43,581 nucleotides of DNA from CAZZDK01 sp964652235 (GTDB taxonomy: Bacteria; Pseudomonadota; Alphaproteobacteria; UBA9219), in the NCBI GenBank assembly GCA_964652235.1, contig CAZZDK010000017.1:1-43581 (forward strand). Direction: 5' to 3'. The translations under genes and the position numbers were made by a program. Below, piece after piece: positions 14,518 through 23,299 of this stretch. Below the pieces are notes generated by a model that was not told the origin of the DNA, searched no databases, and saw nothing but the letters and a program-made list of their open reading frames with translations. Each line of letters opens with the position of its first letter. Position 1 is the stretch's first letter.

Positions 14518-15029
14518 TGCACGAGACGAGCTTTCTGAACGACACGACGTTTTGGTACGGGGTTTCCGCCGCCCTGTGCGTTTTCCTGATTTTCCGTTCG
14601 GCGCGGGGGGCGATCGCGGGCTGGCTGGACAGCGAGATCGGAAAGGTCGTCGCGGAACTTCAGGAGGCCAAGCGCCTGCGGGCCGAGGCTGACGCGACGC
14701 TGAAGGACTACAAGGCCAAACAATCCGAGGCCATGAGAGAGGCCGAGGATATCCTTCGCAAGGCCAAGGAAGACGCCATCCGCCTGCGCGAAGAGGCCAA
14801 GGCGGAATTGCAGGCCTCCATCGAGCGGCAGGAGAAGCTCGCGTTGGACCGCATACGGCTCGTCCAGGAAGAAGCCTCGGCGGAGGTGCGGTCGTTCATC
14901 ATCGACGAGGTGATGCACGATCTTCGCGGCAAATTGAAGAAACACGCGGAGAGTCCCGAAGCGGGCAAGCTCGTGGACGACATCATCGCCGATCTGCCGA
15001 AATTGTCGGCGGGAAAAGTCGCCTCATAA
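14514..15029 (+). CDS. atpF: ATP synthase F0 subunit b
   Basis: The second peripheral-stalk subunit (171 residues). An N-terminal membrane anchor (TTFWYGVSAALCVFLIFRSA) is followed by a long charged helix (KVVAELQEAKRLRAEADATL and onward) that pairs with b'. Translation is coupled to atpF' by ATGATG at 14514, so either ATG may be used. It is the last gene of the operon; no atpH or other F1 gene follows, consistent with a separate F1 operon elsewhere as in most alphaproteobacteria. A large imperfect palindrome starts about 50 bases downstream. Confidence 0.93.
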   Translation: MMHETSFLNDTTFWYGVSAALCVFLIFRSARGAIAGWLDSEIGKVVAELQEAKRLRAEADATLKDYKAKQSEAMREAEDILRKAKEDAIRLREEAKAELQASIERQEKLALDRIRLVQEEASAEVRSFIIDEVMHDLRGKLKKHAESPEAGKLVDDIIADLPKLSAGKVAS

Positions 15030-15082
15030 GCGTGGGCCTATGAAAACACCTCTGCCGTTTGACATCACTCGCTCTGCGCCTT

Positions 15083-15147
15083 GCCTTTCCCTTGCCGGAC
15101 CGGTCCTGTGGTTCTGCAACGGCCTTTTCATCCGGCGAGGGAAAGGC
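15083..15147. repeat. Long hairpin downstream of atpF
   Basis: A 17-base arm at 15083-15099 (GCCTTTCCCTTGCCGGA) pairs with 15131-15147 with a single G-T wobble, around a 31-base loop. A loop segment GTGGTT (15108-15113) is complementary to AACCAC at 15155-15160, so a pseudoknot is possible. There is no T tract on either strand. It could end or stabilise the atp transcript, or be a small structured RNA. Confidence 0.6.
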
Positions 15148-15204
15148 TCCTCGCAACCACTCGTGACCCTAAGGATCCCCTTCACCGGGCGGCTGGTCTA
15201 AGCG

Positions 15205-15825
15205 GTGACGGGCGAACCGAATATTTCCCAACTTGAACGGGCCGGGACCCTTTCCGCGCTGATTCGGTCCATGGAGGAAGATTTGGCGAAAGACCGGGAT
15301 CTGACGGTCGGCCGTTTCTTCGCCTTTCTGGGCGTTCACGGGTTCGTCTTTTTCCTTCTTATTCTGGCGCTTTTGAACGTCGTCATCTTCATGGTGCCGG
15401 GCTTTTCCATTTTCTTCGGCGTTCCGATGATGATCCTGGCCGTGCAGATGGTCCTCGGCCTTAAGGCGCCCATTTTCCCGGATTTCGTCTGCCAGCGTAA
15501 AATAAAAGCCGAAGCGCTCGACGAAGGCCTTCGTATCGCGGCGCGCGCCTTGGAAAAGATCGAAAGCGCGATCAAACCGCGTCTTCTCTTTCTGACGGAA
15601 ACGTCGTGGCTCAACAAAACGCATAGCGTTCTGGCGCTGTTTTTGTCCGTGATGGTGGCCATTCCCGTGCCGTTCTTGAATCTGCCGCCGACGTTCGGCG
15701 TCATTTGCCTCGCCATCGGTCTTTTGCAGCGCGACGGGCTGTTTATCCTGAGCGCCTACGGCCTTTCGCTCTGGAGCTTCTGGCTCTATGAATCCCTCAG
15801 CCAAGCGGCGGGTAAGCTGTTCTGA
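15205..15825 (+). CDS. ExoD-family membrane protein
   Basis: A 206-residue inner-membrane protein of the ExoD family, named for a rhizobial exopolysaccharide/alkaline-tolerance gene; its biochemical function is not established. After a cytoplasmic N-terminus comes the family block GRFFAFLGVHGFVFFLLILA, followed by PGFSIFFGVPMMILAVQMVLGLK, then a soluble helical part and three more membrane helices, including PPTFGVICLAIGLLQRDGLF. The start is a GTG (15205), reached just after the hairpin that follows the atp operon. It stands alone before the convergent parE. Confidence 0.82.
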   Translation: MTGEPNISQLERAGTLSALIRSMEEDLAKDRDLTVGRFFAFLGVHGFVFFLLILALLNVVIFMVPGFSIFFGVPMMILAVQMVLGLKAPIFPDFVCQRKIKAEALDEGLRIAARALEKIESAIKPRLLFLTETSWLNKTHSVLALFLSVMVAIPVPFLNLPPTFGVICLAIGLLQRDGLFILSAYGLSLWSFWLYESLSQAAGKLF

Positions 15826-15873
15826 CCAAAGAACGCCATTTCCGTTTTCTGATGTCCGAAATCTGACATCTGT

Positions 15874-17846
15874 TTATATATCCACGTCCTGGACGAACTT
15901 CGCGTTTTCCTGAATGAACTGGAAACGCAGCTCGGCCTTGCGGCCCATGAGTTTTTCCACGAGAATTTCCGTTTCTTTAATCTCGGCCAGGCGGTCCGGC
16001 GAGTCCGGTTCCGTCAAAACCACGCGCAAAAGAGAGCGCGTCTTGGGATTCATCGTCGTCTCGCGCAATTGCGCGGGCATCATTTCGCCCAGGCCTTTGA
16101 AGCGGCTGATCTCGACCTTGCCCTTGCCCTTGAAGGTCGTCTCCAGAAGCTCTTCCTTGTGCGCGTCGTCGCGGGCATAGACGGTCGTGCCGCCCTGCGA
16201 GAGGCGATAGAGGGGCGGCTGGGCGAGAAACAGCTTNNNNNNNNNNCGCGGTAAAAGAACGTCATGAGCCGCGAGGCGATATGGGCGCCGTCCACGTCGG
16301 CGTCGGTCATGATGATGATACGCTCGTAGCGCAGTTTGGAAAGATCGAAATCCTTGCCCAGTCCGCAGCCCATCGCCAGCGCGAGGTCCGATATTTCCTG
16401 ATTGGCTCGCAGTTTATCCACGCTCGCGCTGGCCACGTTCAGGATTTTGCCGCGCAGGGGCAAGATGGCCTGCTTGTCGCGGTTTCTGGCCTGCTTGGCC
16501 GATCCGCCCGCGCTGTCGCCTTCGACGAGGAACAGTTCGGTGTCTTCGGCGGCGGTCTGCGAGCAGTCCGCCAGTTTGCCCGGCAGGCGCAGTTTGCGCG
16601 TGGCGGTCTTGCGGGCGAGGTCCTTGGCCTGCGAAATGCGGGCGCGTTCCTCGGCCTTGAGGATCAATTGATCGAGAAGCGCCTTGCCGCTCACGGGGTC
16701 CGCGCCGATCCAATGGTCGAAATGGTCCTTGATCGTCTGGTCCACGAGACGCGCGGCCTCGATGGTCGCGAGCTTGTCTTTCGTCTGGCCCTGGAATTGC
16801 GGATCGCGGATGAAGAGCGAGAGCAGAACCGTGGCGTCGCCAAAGGCCTCGTCGCCGGTGATCGCGGCGGACCGGCGATTGCCGAGCATGTCGCCATAGG
16901 TCCGCAGGCCGCGCAAAAGGGCGGAGCGCAGGCCGCTTTCGTGCGTGCCGCCCTGCGGCGTCGGGATGGTGTTGCAATAGGAATGGCAAAAGCCTTGCCC
17001 GTCGGCAGGCCAGGCGACGGCCCACTCGACCTTGCCCTTGCCTTCGGGCAGGTCGGCCACGCCGCAGAACATCTGGGGCGTGATCGTCTCGCGCCCTTCG
17101 AGCGCGGAGGAAAGATAATCCTCAAGGCCGCCCGGAAAATGCAGGGTCGCCTCGGCGGGCGTCAGATCCGGCTCTTTGATCAGAGAGGGATCGCACGACC
17201 AGCGTATTTCGACGCCTCGGAACAAATAGGCCTTGGATCGGGCCATCCGGAAGAGGGCGGAAGGCTTAAAGCGCAGTTTCGAGCCGAAAATCTCGGTATC
17301 CGGGCGAAAGATCACGCTCGTGCCGCGCCGGGTGGTCGCGCCCGTTTTCTTGAGTTTGCCCAGCGCCGCGCCGCGCGAATAATTTTGCGAATAAAGCTGC
17401 CTGTCGCGGGCGACTTCGACGGTCATTTCCTCTGACAGAGCGTTGACGACCGAGACGCCCACCCCATGCAGGCCGCCGGACGTTTGATAAACCTTTCCGG
17501 AAAACTTGCCGCCCGAATGCAGGGTCGTGAGAATGACTTCCAGTGCCGATTTGCCGGGAAACTTCGGATGATTGTCCACGGGAATGCCGCGTCCGTTGTC
17601 GCGCACCGTCACGCGGTTGTCGGGATCGAGGCGGATTTCGATTCTGTCGGCATAGCCCGCCACGGCTTCGTCCATCGCGTTGTCGAGCACTTCCGCGACG
17701 AGGTGGTGCATGGCCGCCTCGTCCGTGCCGCCGATGTACATACCGGGGCGGCGGCGAACGGGCTCAAGCCCTTCGAGAACTTCGATGTCTTTGGCGTCGT
17801 AGGAGTCTTTTTTACGAGCGGCGGATGAAGGAAAAAGATCGGACAT
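15874..17846 (-). CDS. parE: DNA topoisomerase IV subunit B (interrupted by an assembly gap)
   Basis: The ATPase subunit of topoisomerase IV, which decatenates replicated chromosomes. Blocks in order: KDIEVLEGLEPVRRRPGMYI, the GHKL ATP site (EVLDNAMDEAVAG, RDNGRGIPVDNHPK, TSGGLHGVGVSVVNAL), the transducer, and the TOPRIM domain (ELFLVEGDSAGGSAKQARNR, TDADVDGAHI). The KQARNRDKQAILPLRGKILN sequence is ParE rather than GyrB. After FFYR, ten Ns (16237-16246) interrupt the frame; beyond them KLFLAQPPLYRLSQGGTTVY and EISRFKGLGEMMPAQLRETT resume in another frame. By comparison with ParE about nine codons are missing, so the frame break is an assembly gap, not a mutation. Start ATG 17846 is preferred over TTG 17867. 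Confidence 0.95.
16237..16246. other. Scaffold gap (ten Ns)
   Basis: Undetermined bases within parE. The frames on the two sides do not match across exactly ten bases, so the N run is a placeholder of unknown true length; the family suggests about 27 bases. Confidence 0.97.
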
Positions 17847-17940
17847 AGCGGGTCTGAAGAGCCTCAAGATATTGAAAAATAGTTACGATTCGTCGTGGCT
17901 GAGTCTAGTCCCAAAGCGTAAGGAGCGGCAAGCCGTCGAT

Positions 17941-18792
17941 TTACCGGGCGAGAGCGCTAAGACCGCGAGATTTTCGGGAAAGACCGGACGGCGCAGAGGG
18001 AAGAAAAAGGCCTTTTTTCTGGAGAAGGGCGACTTCTTTGCGCGTGGCGGTCGTGACCTCCCTATAAAGCGCCTTTAGAATATCGACGCTTTTGAGGGGT
18101 ATTTTGATCCTCTCGACGATGGACTTCCGCGATTCCAGATATTCCTTGAACTTTGTCCAATCGCCGCCGAAGGGCAGGGTCCCGGCCAGAAGGTTGTAAT
18201 AATCCTGGTAGCCTGCGTTGAGCTTGTCGATAATGCGGACGACGGCGACGAAGCCCGTTTCGTCCTCGTTCGCGCGCCGGATTTGTTCCTCATGCCGCTT
18301 TTTCTTGTGCAAGCCCGGCGTGTCCGTGACTTTTTCAAGCAAATCCATCCCGGCGGAAATCAAAAGGGGATCGCCTTTCCAGGCCGCGCGGAAAATGCGT
18401 TCCGCCGTCAGGGACGTATCGCGCCGGTTGTTTTCGAGAAGATCGTGGAAATAGAGGACGAAAACGAGAATTTCGGGAGGAACTCCGCTCAACCGCGCGA
18501 TATTGTAGCCGATATCCGCGCTGCCGAGGCCGTGGACGCATTCCGGTTCGCCCGTGGAGCGAAAGGTTCGCGAGAAATGATGGGCAAAGGCGCGGCTCGG
18601 GGCGATACTCGGATAAAGCAGCCAGGTGTGATCGCCGTGCGGGACCCAAATCGTCTGCGCTTCCGTCAGTTCGCGAAGTTCCTGGGCCGTGAAATCGCCG
18701 ATCGGCCTGTTTTTTGAGCGCGCGATGATTTCGTTCCGTTCGGGGCGGACAATTCTTTGTTCGGCTCTAATGTCTTCAAGGCTGTAAAGCAT
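17941..18792 (-). CDS. HD-domain protein, possibly a RelA/SpoT-type hydrolase
   Basis: A 283-residue cytoplasmic protein. An HD-type phosphohydrolase core seems present: FAHHFSRTFRSTG (about residues 69-81, first His), ADIGYNIARLSGVPPEILVF and then YFHDLLENNRRDTSLTAERI, where HD followed by LLEN recalls the LLHDTVEDT signature of RelA/SpoT hydrolase domains, and finally RIIDKLNAGYQDYYNLL, similar to the downstream Asp/Asn region of such domains. No synthetase or TGS/ACT regulatory domain is visible, so it would resemble a small alarmone hydrolase. That is an inference from spacing of a few residues; other HD phosphodiesterases are possible. It lies upstream of parE on the same strand and diverges from gcrA across a 400-bp regulatory region. 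Confidence 0.65.
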   Translation of the reverse strand: MLYSLEDIRAEQRIVRPERNEIIARSKNRPIGDFTAQELRELTEAQTIWVPHGDHTWLLYPSIAPSRAFAHHFSRTFRSTGEPECVHGLGSADIGYNIARLSGVPPEILVFVLYFHDLLENNRRDTSLTAERIFRAAWKGDPLLISAGMDLLEKVTDTPGLHKKKRHEEQIRRANEDETGFVAVVRIIDKLNAGYQDYYNLLAGTLPFGGDWTKFKEYLESRKSIVERIKIPLKSVDILKALYREVTTATRKEVALLQKKGLFLPSAPSGLSRKSRGLSALAR

Positions 18793-18882
18793 CAGTCGTT
18801 ATTTCTTAAAAGAACCGTTCGTTCGAAAAACCCTAACACGAAAAGAGAACTAAAGAGAACGAAAATCGAACGAGCAAAAAGT

Positions 18883-19019
18883 TGTGGATAACGAATCAGT
18901 TAACGAGCCTTCGGCAGAGAATTTTTAACCCTTTTCCACAGGTGGAAAGGTTGAAATTTGGCTCTTTTCTCATAGATTTAAGAATCCATATCTAGCGGTT
19001 GGAAAGCGGCTTATCCACA
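18883..19019. promoter_or_regulatory. DnaA-box-like cluster upstream of gcrA
   Basis: Three sequences match the DnaA box TTWTNCACA: TTATCCACA on the minus strand (18891-18883), TTTTCCACA (18932-18940) and TTATCCACA (19011-19019). All lie in the 400-bp region between the HD gene and gcrA. The closest biological precedent is DnaA control of gcrA in Caulobacter. Confidence 0.65.
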
Positions 19020-19041
19020 AAATAGAGAAGGGGGTAGAATC
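18893..19041. promoter_or_regulatory. Three GANTC (CcrM-type) methylation sites upstream of gcrA
   Basis: GAATC occurs at 18893-18897, 18982-18986 and 19037-19041. GANTC is the CcrM methylation site through which GcrA acts in alphaproteobacteria, so feedback on gcrA is possible. Confidence 0.5.
18951..18978 (+). promoter_or_regulatory. Candidate gcrA promoter
   Basis: TTGAAA (18951-18956), 16-base spacer, TAGATT (18973-18978), lying between the second and third DnaA-like boxes. It would give a leader of about 210 bases; a closer promoter may exist. Confidence 0.4.
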
Positions 19042-19192
19042 GCCTAAGCCTATCTGGTATGTAATCTCTCCGTTGGCCACCACATCTTGTGCCCCCGAAG
19101 GGGTCGGAAAAGCAGCGCCAACCGGCAAGATTTCGAGACCGTCACAATATCCTTGCCGCCCCCTGATGAACCTCTGATCGGAGCTTGTAAAA

Positions 19193-19786
19193 ATGGCCTG
19201 GACCGAGCAACAAATCCAAACGCTTAAAAAAATGTGGGGCAACGGCTATAGCGCAAGCGATATTGCCCGCTCTTTGGGCGGCGGCGTGACCCGCAATGCC
19301 GTCATCGGCAAGGCGCATCGTCTGAAACTGTCCGTCGGGGTTTCGGCCGCGCCGCGCTCTATGCCGGATGCGCCGTCCAAAACGGCGGGCGTCGTCATGG
19401 CGTCCATCACCAAAATCAGCAAGAACAGGGCGAAAATGCGCACCGCGCTGCCGTCTGCGCCGTCGCTTCCGATCAAGTCCCGCGTCGATTCGTTGGCCCG
19501 TCTTTTGGGCAGCGACCCGATCAAGCGGCCTTTGGACAAGATCAAGCGAACAGAGGGCATTCCCGTTACCAAGGCGGGCGAGCGTCATTGCCGTTGGCCG
19601 GTGGGCGATCCGCGTTCCCCCGATTTCCGCTTCTGCGGGTGCGAAACGCACGAGGGGCTGCCTTACTGCCTGCATCACGCGCGCATCGCCTACCAAACTT
19701 TGGGACGCAAGGCGCGAGCGAACGCGAACATCGAAAGCGCCCTGCCGGAGATTCACGCGACGGACGAATCCTCCAAAGAGGACTGA
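19193..19786 (+). CDS. gcrA: GcrA cell-cycle regulator
   Basis: GcrA recruits sigma-70 RNA polymerase to promoters with methylated GANTC sites and drives S-phase gene expression in alphaproteobacteria. The 197-residue protein has the characteristic N-terminal DNA-binding domain, MAWTEQQIQTLKKMWGNGYS then ASDIARSLGGGVTRNAVIGK and AHRLKLS. A basic, low-complexity linker follows, and the C-terminal sigma-interacting domain contains HCRWPVGDPRSPDFRFCGC and GLPYCLHHARIAYQ, with conserved Cys and His residues. It is transcribed away from an HD-domain gene across a region holding DnaA-like boxes and GANTC sites, and ends at a strong terminator. Confidence 0.97.
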   Translation: MAWTEQQIQTLKKMWGNGYSASDIARSLGGGVTRNAVIGKAHRLKLSVGVSAAPRSMPDAPSKTAGVVMASITKISKNRAKMRTALPSAPSLPIKSRVDSLARLLGSDPIKRPLDKIKRTEGIPVTKAGERHCRWPVGDPRSPDFRFCGCETHEGLPYCLHHARIAYQTLGRKARANANIESALPEIHATDESSKED

Positions 19787-19804
19787 TTTCGTTTTGCTTT
19801 CGGC

Positions 19805-19838
19805 AAAGGGCGCCTCTCGCGGAGGCGCCCTTTGTTTT
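19805..19838 (+). terminator. Rho-independent terminator of gcrA
   Basis: AAAGGGCGCCTC (19805-19816) pairs perfectly with GAGGCGCCCTTT (19822-19833), followed by GTTTT, 18 bases after the stop codon. Confidence 0.9.
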
Positions 19839-19912
19839 ACATACATGAGGATTAGGCCGGAAACCTTATCTTCATCTAAAAAGGCTATCCCGGAAGGTCA
19901 GGGAGGAACAGC

Positions 19913-22204
19913 ATGGCTCAGTCCACCATTCTTGGTTTTCCGCGCCTTGGTCCGAAACGGGAGCTTAAGGCCGTCCTTGAGCGATTCTGGCGAGGCGAAG
20001 GGAGCGAAAGCGAGCTTCTGTCCACGGCGGCGAAGCTTCGCGCCGATCATCTCGAGATGCAAAAGATCGTCGGCATCGATCTTTCACCGTCGGGCGATTT
20101 CGCGCTTTACGATCACGTCCTGGATATGTCGGTTTTGCTGGGCGTCATTCCCTCGCGCTATGGGTGGAGCGGCGGCAAGATCGATCTCGATACGGTTTTC
20201 GCCATGGCGCGGGGCGCGCAAAAAAGCGGCGTGGACGTTCCCGCCGCCGAGATGACGAAATGGTTCGACACGAATTACCATTACATCGTGCCCGAGTTCG
20301 AAAAAAACCAGCGGTTCAAGCTTTCCGGCGCCAAGCCCGTTGACGATTATCTTGAGGCCAAGCGGATCGGCGCGGAAACGCGGCCCGTCCTCGTCGGGCC
20401 GGTCAGCTTCCTCCTCTTGGGCAAGGATAAGGAGGGCGGCAGCCCGCTCGACCACCTTGACCCGCTTTTGGAAGTTTACGGCGAGCTTCTAAGGAAAATC
20501 GAAGCGGCGGGCGCAGCCTGGGTCCAGCTTGACGAGCCGTTTCTTGTCACGGACCTCGATCCCCGCGCGAAGGAGGCCTACGCGAAGGCCTACGCCAAAT
20601 TGCGGGGCGCCTCGAACCTTAAGCTTTTCGTGACGGCGCCGTTCGGTCCCTTGTTGGACAATCTGTCCGTGGCGACGGGTCTTCCGATTGACGCGCTTCA
20701 CGTCGATTTAGCGCGCGGCGCGGACGAGCTGGACGAGGTTCTGGCGGCTCTGCCGTCCGGCATGATTTTAGCCATGGGCCTTGTGGACGGGCGCAATATC
20801 TGGGCGAACAACCTTGAGCGTTCCTTGCAATATCTCGAAAGGGCGGCCGATAAAATAGGGCCGGAGCGGATCTGGGTCGCGCCGTCCTGTTCGTTTCTGC
20901 ACGTTCCTTACGACCTGGATATGGAGGTTTCGCTCGATCCGACCCTTAAGGGATGGATGGCTTTCGCGCGGCAGAAACTCGACGAGCTGACCTATCTCAC
21001 GCGCGGGCTGAACGAGGGGCGAGAGGCTATTGTTCAGGCTCTGGCCGCCAGCGCCCAGGCCGTGGAAAGCCGCCGGGTCTCGCCGTTGATTCACGAGCCG
21101 TCCGTCGCGGAGCGCATGGCCGAACAGCCGCTCTCTTCCGCGGGGCGCAGCGCGCCCTTCGCGCAGCGCCGCGAAAAGCAGAAACGAAGCCTCAACCTAC
21201 CGCCGTTTCCGACCACGACCATCGGCTCGTTTCCTCAGACGGCGGAAGTCCGCCGGAAAAGGGCGGCCTTCAAGTCCGGCGCCCTGGACGCGGAAGCCTA
21301 TGAAGGCTTCATCAGGGAAGAGATCGCAAAGTGCGTTGCGTTTCAGGAAGAGATCGGTCTCGACGTGCTGGTCCACGGCGAGTTCGAGCGAAACGACATG
21401 GTGGAATTCTTCGCCGAGAAGCTGCGCGGCTGCGCCGTGACCGAGCACGGGTGGGTGCAGTCCTACGGCTCCAGGGCCGTCAAGCCGCCGATCATCTACG
21501 GCGACGTTCTGCGCCCGGCGCCCATGACCATATGGCTGTCCAAATACGCGCAAAGCCTGACGGAAAAGCCGATGAAGGGAATGCTCACGGGGCCGGTGAC
21601 GATCCTGCAATGGTCTTTCGTGCGCGACGACCAGCCGCGCAGCGCCACGGCGCATCAGCTTGCGCTCGCGCTTCAGGACGAAGTCCTAGGGCTTGAGGAA
21701 AACGGCGTGAGGATCATTCAGATCGACGAACCGGCCTTTCGCGAAGGAATGCCTTTGCGGCGGCGCGGGCAGAAAGCCTATTTCGAATGGGCGGTGAATG
21801 CCTTTAAGCTCGCCTGCACGGGCGTGAAGGAGGAAACGCAGATACACACGCATATGTGCTATTCCGACTTCAACGACATTGTGGGGCCGATCAAGGACCT
21901 CGACGCCGATGTCATCTCCATCGAAACGAGCCGTTCGCAGATGGAGCTTCTCGACGCTTTTGTGACCTTCCGTTATCCGAACGAAATAGGTCCGGGGGTT
22001 TACGACATTCACAGCCCGCGCGTGCCCGCCGAGGACGAAATGGTCCGCCTGATCGAAAAGGCCTGCGAAAGGGTCGATCCCGGGCAAATCTGGATCAACC
22101 CGGATTGCGGCCTTAAGACCAGGGATTGGCCGGAGACGCGCCTTTCGCTGTCCAACATGGTGATGGCGGCCCGGACGCTCAGGGCGAGGTTTTCCGCCGC
22201 ATGA
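19913..22204 (+). CDS. metE: Cobalamin-independent methionine synthase
   Basis: Transfers the methyl group from 5-methyltetrahydrofolate (polyglutamate) directly to homocysteine, the last step of methionine synthesis, without vitamin B12. The 763 residues give the usual duplicated barrel: the N-terminal half starts STILGFPRLGPKRELKAVLE, and the catalytic half begins at PPFPTTTIGSFPQTAEVRRK. The zinc ligands are seen as His and Cys in HTHMCYSDF, Glu in the SIETSRSQMELL region and Cys in WINPDCGLKTRDW. AGGGAGGAACAGC precedes the ATG. It overlaps metF by ATGA, so methyl-folate production and use are translationally linked. The 126-base upstream region shows no riboswitch I can confirm. Confidence 0.97.
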   Translation: MAQSTILGFPRLGPKRELKAVLERFWRGEGSESELLSTAAKLRADHLEMQKIVGIDLSPSGDFALYDHVLDMSVLLGVIPSRYGWSGGKIDLDTVFAMARGAQKSGVDVPAAEMTKWFDTNYHYIVPEFEKNQRFKLSGAKPVDDYLEAKRIGAETRPVLVGPVSFLLLGKDKEGGSPLDHLDPLLEVYGELLRKIEAAGAAWVQLDEPFLVTDLDPRAKEAYAKAYAKLRGASNLKLFVTAPFGPLLDNLSVATGLPIDALHVDLARGADELDEVLAALPSGMILAMGLVDGRNIWANNLERSLQYLERAADKIGPERIWVAPSCSFLHVPYDLDMEVSLDPTLKGWMAFARQKLDELTYLTRGLNEGREAIVQALAASAQAVESRRVSPLIHEPSVAERMAEQPLSSAGRSAPFAQRREKQKRSLNLPPFPTTTIGSFPQTAEVRRKRAAFKSGALDAEAYEGFIREEIAKCVAFQEEIGLDVLVHGEFERNDMVEFFAEKLRGCAVTEHGWVQSYGSRAVKPPIIYGDVLRPAPMTIWLSKYAQSLTEKPMKGMLTGPVTILQWSFVRDDQPRSATAHQLALALQDEVLGLEENGVRIIQIDEPAFREGMPLRRRGQKAYFEWAVNAFKLACTGVKEETQIHTHMCYSDFNDIVGPIKDLDADVISIETSRSQMELLDAFVTFRYPNEIGPGVYDIHSPRVPAEDEMVRLIEKACERVDPGQIWINPDCGLKTRDWPETRLSLSNMVMAARTLRARFSAA

Positions 22205-23073
22205 CGGGACGCTTTCTTCCGCGCGACATCGCCTTCAGCCTGGAGGTTTTTCCGCCGAAGACGCCGGGCGGTCTCGCGCATCTGCTTGAGACGGTGGATT
22301 CCTATTCCGCGCTTCACCCTGCCGCGATCACGGTGACGTTCGGCGCGGCGGGCACGCCTGAAACGGTCGAGAACGTGCGCGACGTCATCCGGCGCATCCG
22401 CTCGCGGACCGAAAGGCCCGTGGCCGCGCACATCACCTGCGCGAACCGCTCGAAGTCCGAGGTGGACGCGGTGGCGGATTCTTTTTGGGAGGACGGGGTG
22501 CGCCATCTCGTCGCCTTGCGCGGCGACATGATGGGGGCGGGCGCGCCCTATCGGCCGCATCCGGAAGGCTACCCGAAAACCTACGACTTCATCGCGTCCC
22601 TGCGGGCGCGGCATCCCGGCTTTTCCATTTACGTCGCGGGCTATCCCGAAACGCATCCGGAATCGCCGTCGGAAACGTTCGATCTCGACCATCTCAAGCG
22701 CAAGGTGGACGCGGGCGCGAATGGAATCCTGACCCAGTTCTTTTTCGATCCGGAAGTGTTCCTGCGCTGGCGCGACAAGGTGGAAAAGCGTGGGATCGAC
22801 GTGCCCATCGTGCCGGGTCTCTTGCCCATCCTTCATTTTCCGAAAATGCTGGCGATGGCAAAGCGCTGCAACGCGAACGTCCCCGATTTCCTGCATACGA
22901 TGTTCGACGGCGCGGACCCGGAAAGCGTGGATCATCAGTTGCTGGCGATGAACGTCCTCTCGCACCAGATCACGCGCCTGATCGAACACGGCGTGGCGCA
23001 TTTCCATTTTTATACGATGAACGAGACGTTATTGACGCGGCACTTATGCACGTGGCTGCGAGCGGGATTTTGA
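22201..23073 (+). CDS. metF: 5,10-methylenetetrahydrofolate reductase
   Basis: A FAD-dependent enzyme reducing methylene-THF to 5-methyl-THF, the methyl donor for metE directly upstream. The 290-residue protein has the MetF barrel markers FSLEVFPPKTPGG (catalytic Glu), ITVTFGAAGT, AHITCANRS, VALRGDMMGAG (FAD/folate-binding), FSIYVAGYPETHPES, and DAGANGILTQFFFD. The start at 22201 overlaps the metE stop as ATGA; the longer frame to 22126 is an overlap artefact. A copy of the dispersed palindromic repeat starts about 50 bases after the stop codon. Confidence 0.96.
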   Translation: MTGRFLPRDIAFSLEVFPPKTPGGLAHLLETVDSYSALHPAAITVTFGAAGTPETVENVRDVIRRIRSRTERPVAAHITCANRSKSEVDAVADSFWEDGVRHLVALRGDMMGAGAPYRPHPEGYPKTYDFIASLRARHPGFSIYVAGYPETHPESPSETFDLDHLKRKVDAGANGILTQFFFDPEVFLRWRDKVEKRGIDVPIVPGLLPILHFPKMLAMAKRCNANVPDFLHTMFDGADPESVDHQLLAMNVLSHQITRLIEHGVAHFHFYTMNETLLTRHLCTWLRAGF

Positions 23074-23126
23074 GAGAGGGTTCAGGGGGCAGGATTCATC
23101 AGGGTTCAGGGAAGAAAGAAAAAACC

Positions 23127-23274
23127 GTCATTGCGAGGCGCAGCTCTGCCGCGCCGTGGCAATCCAGAGTCAAGCAGACCATCCGTTGGTTCTTGCGACT
23201 CTGGATTGCCTCCGACTCTGGATTGCCTCGTCGTCGCGCCGCCGCTGCGCGTTGGCGCTCCTCCTCGCAATGAC
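23127..23274. repeat. Dispersed palindromic repeat, full-length copy after metF
   Basis: Starts GTCATTGCGAGG and ends CCTCGCAATGAC, so its termini are inverted repeats; inside are GGCAATCCAGAGTCAAGCAG and two CTCTGGATTGCC segments forming the inner inverted repeat. It shares these blocks with the copies at 4298, 26012 and 30638. It is flanked by GGGTTCAGGGAAGAAAG on the left, a sequence also found next to the 30638 copy in inverted orientation. Confidence 0.88.
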
Positions 23275-23299
23275 GTGTGTTTCTTTCCTGAACCCTTTT

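Noticed and set aside
18793..19192. Chromosome origin (oriC)
   Set aside because: DnaA-like boxes are present but only three, without an AT-rich unwinding cluster or origin-linked genes (hemE, dnaA, parAB). Control of gcrA is the simpler explanation.
19839..19912. SAM riboswitch upstream of metE
   Set aside because: CTAAAAAGG and a weak hairpin are present, but the SAM-II pseudoknot pairing and loop sequence are not, and the region is only about 75 bases after the gcrA terminator.
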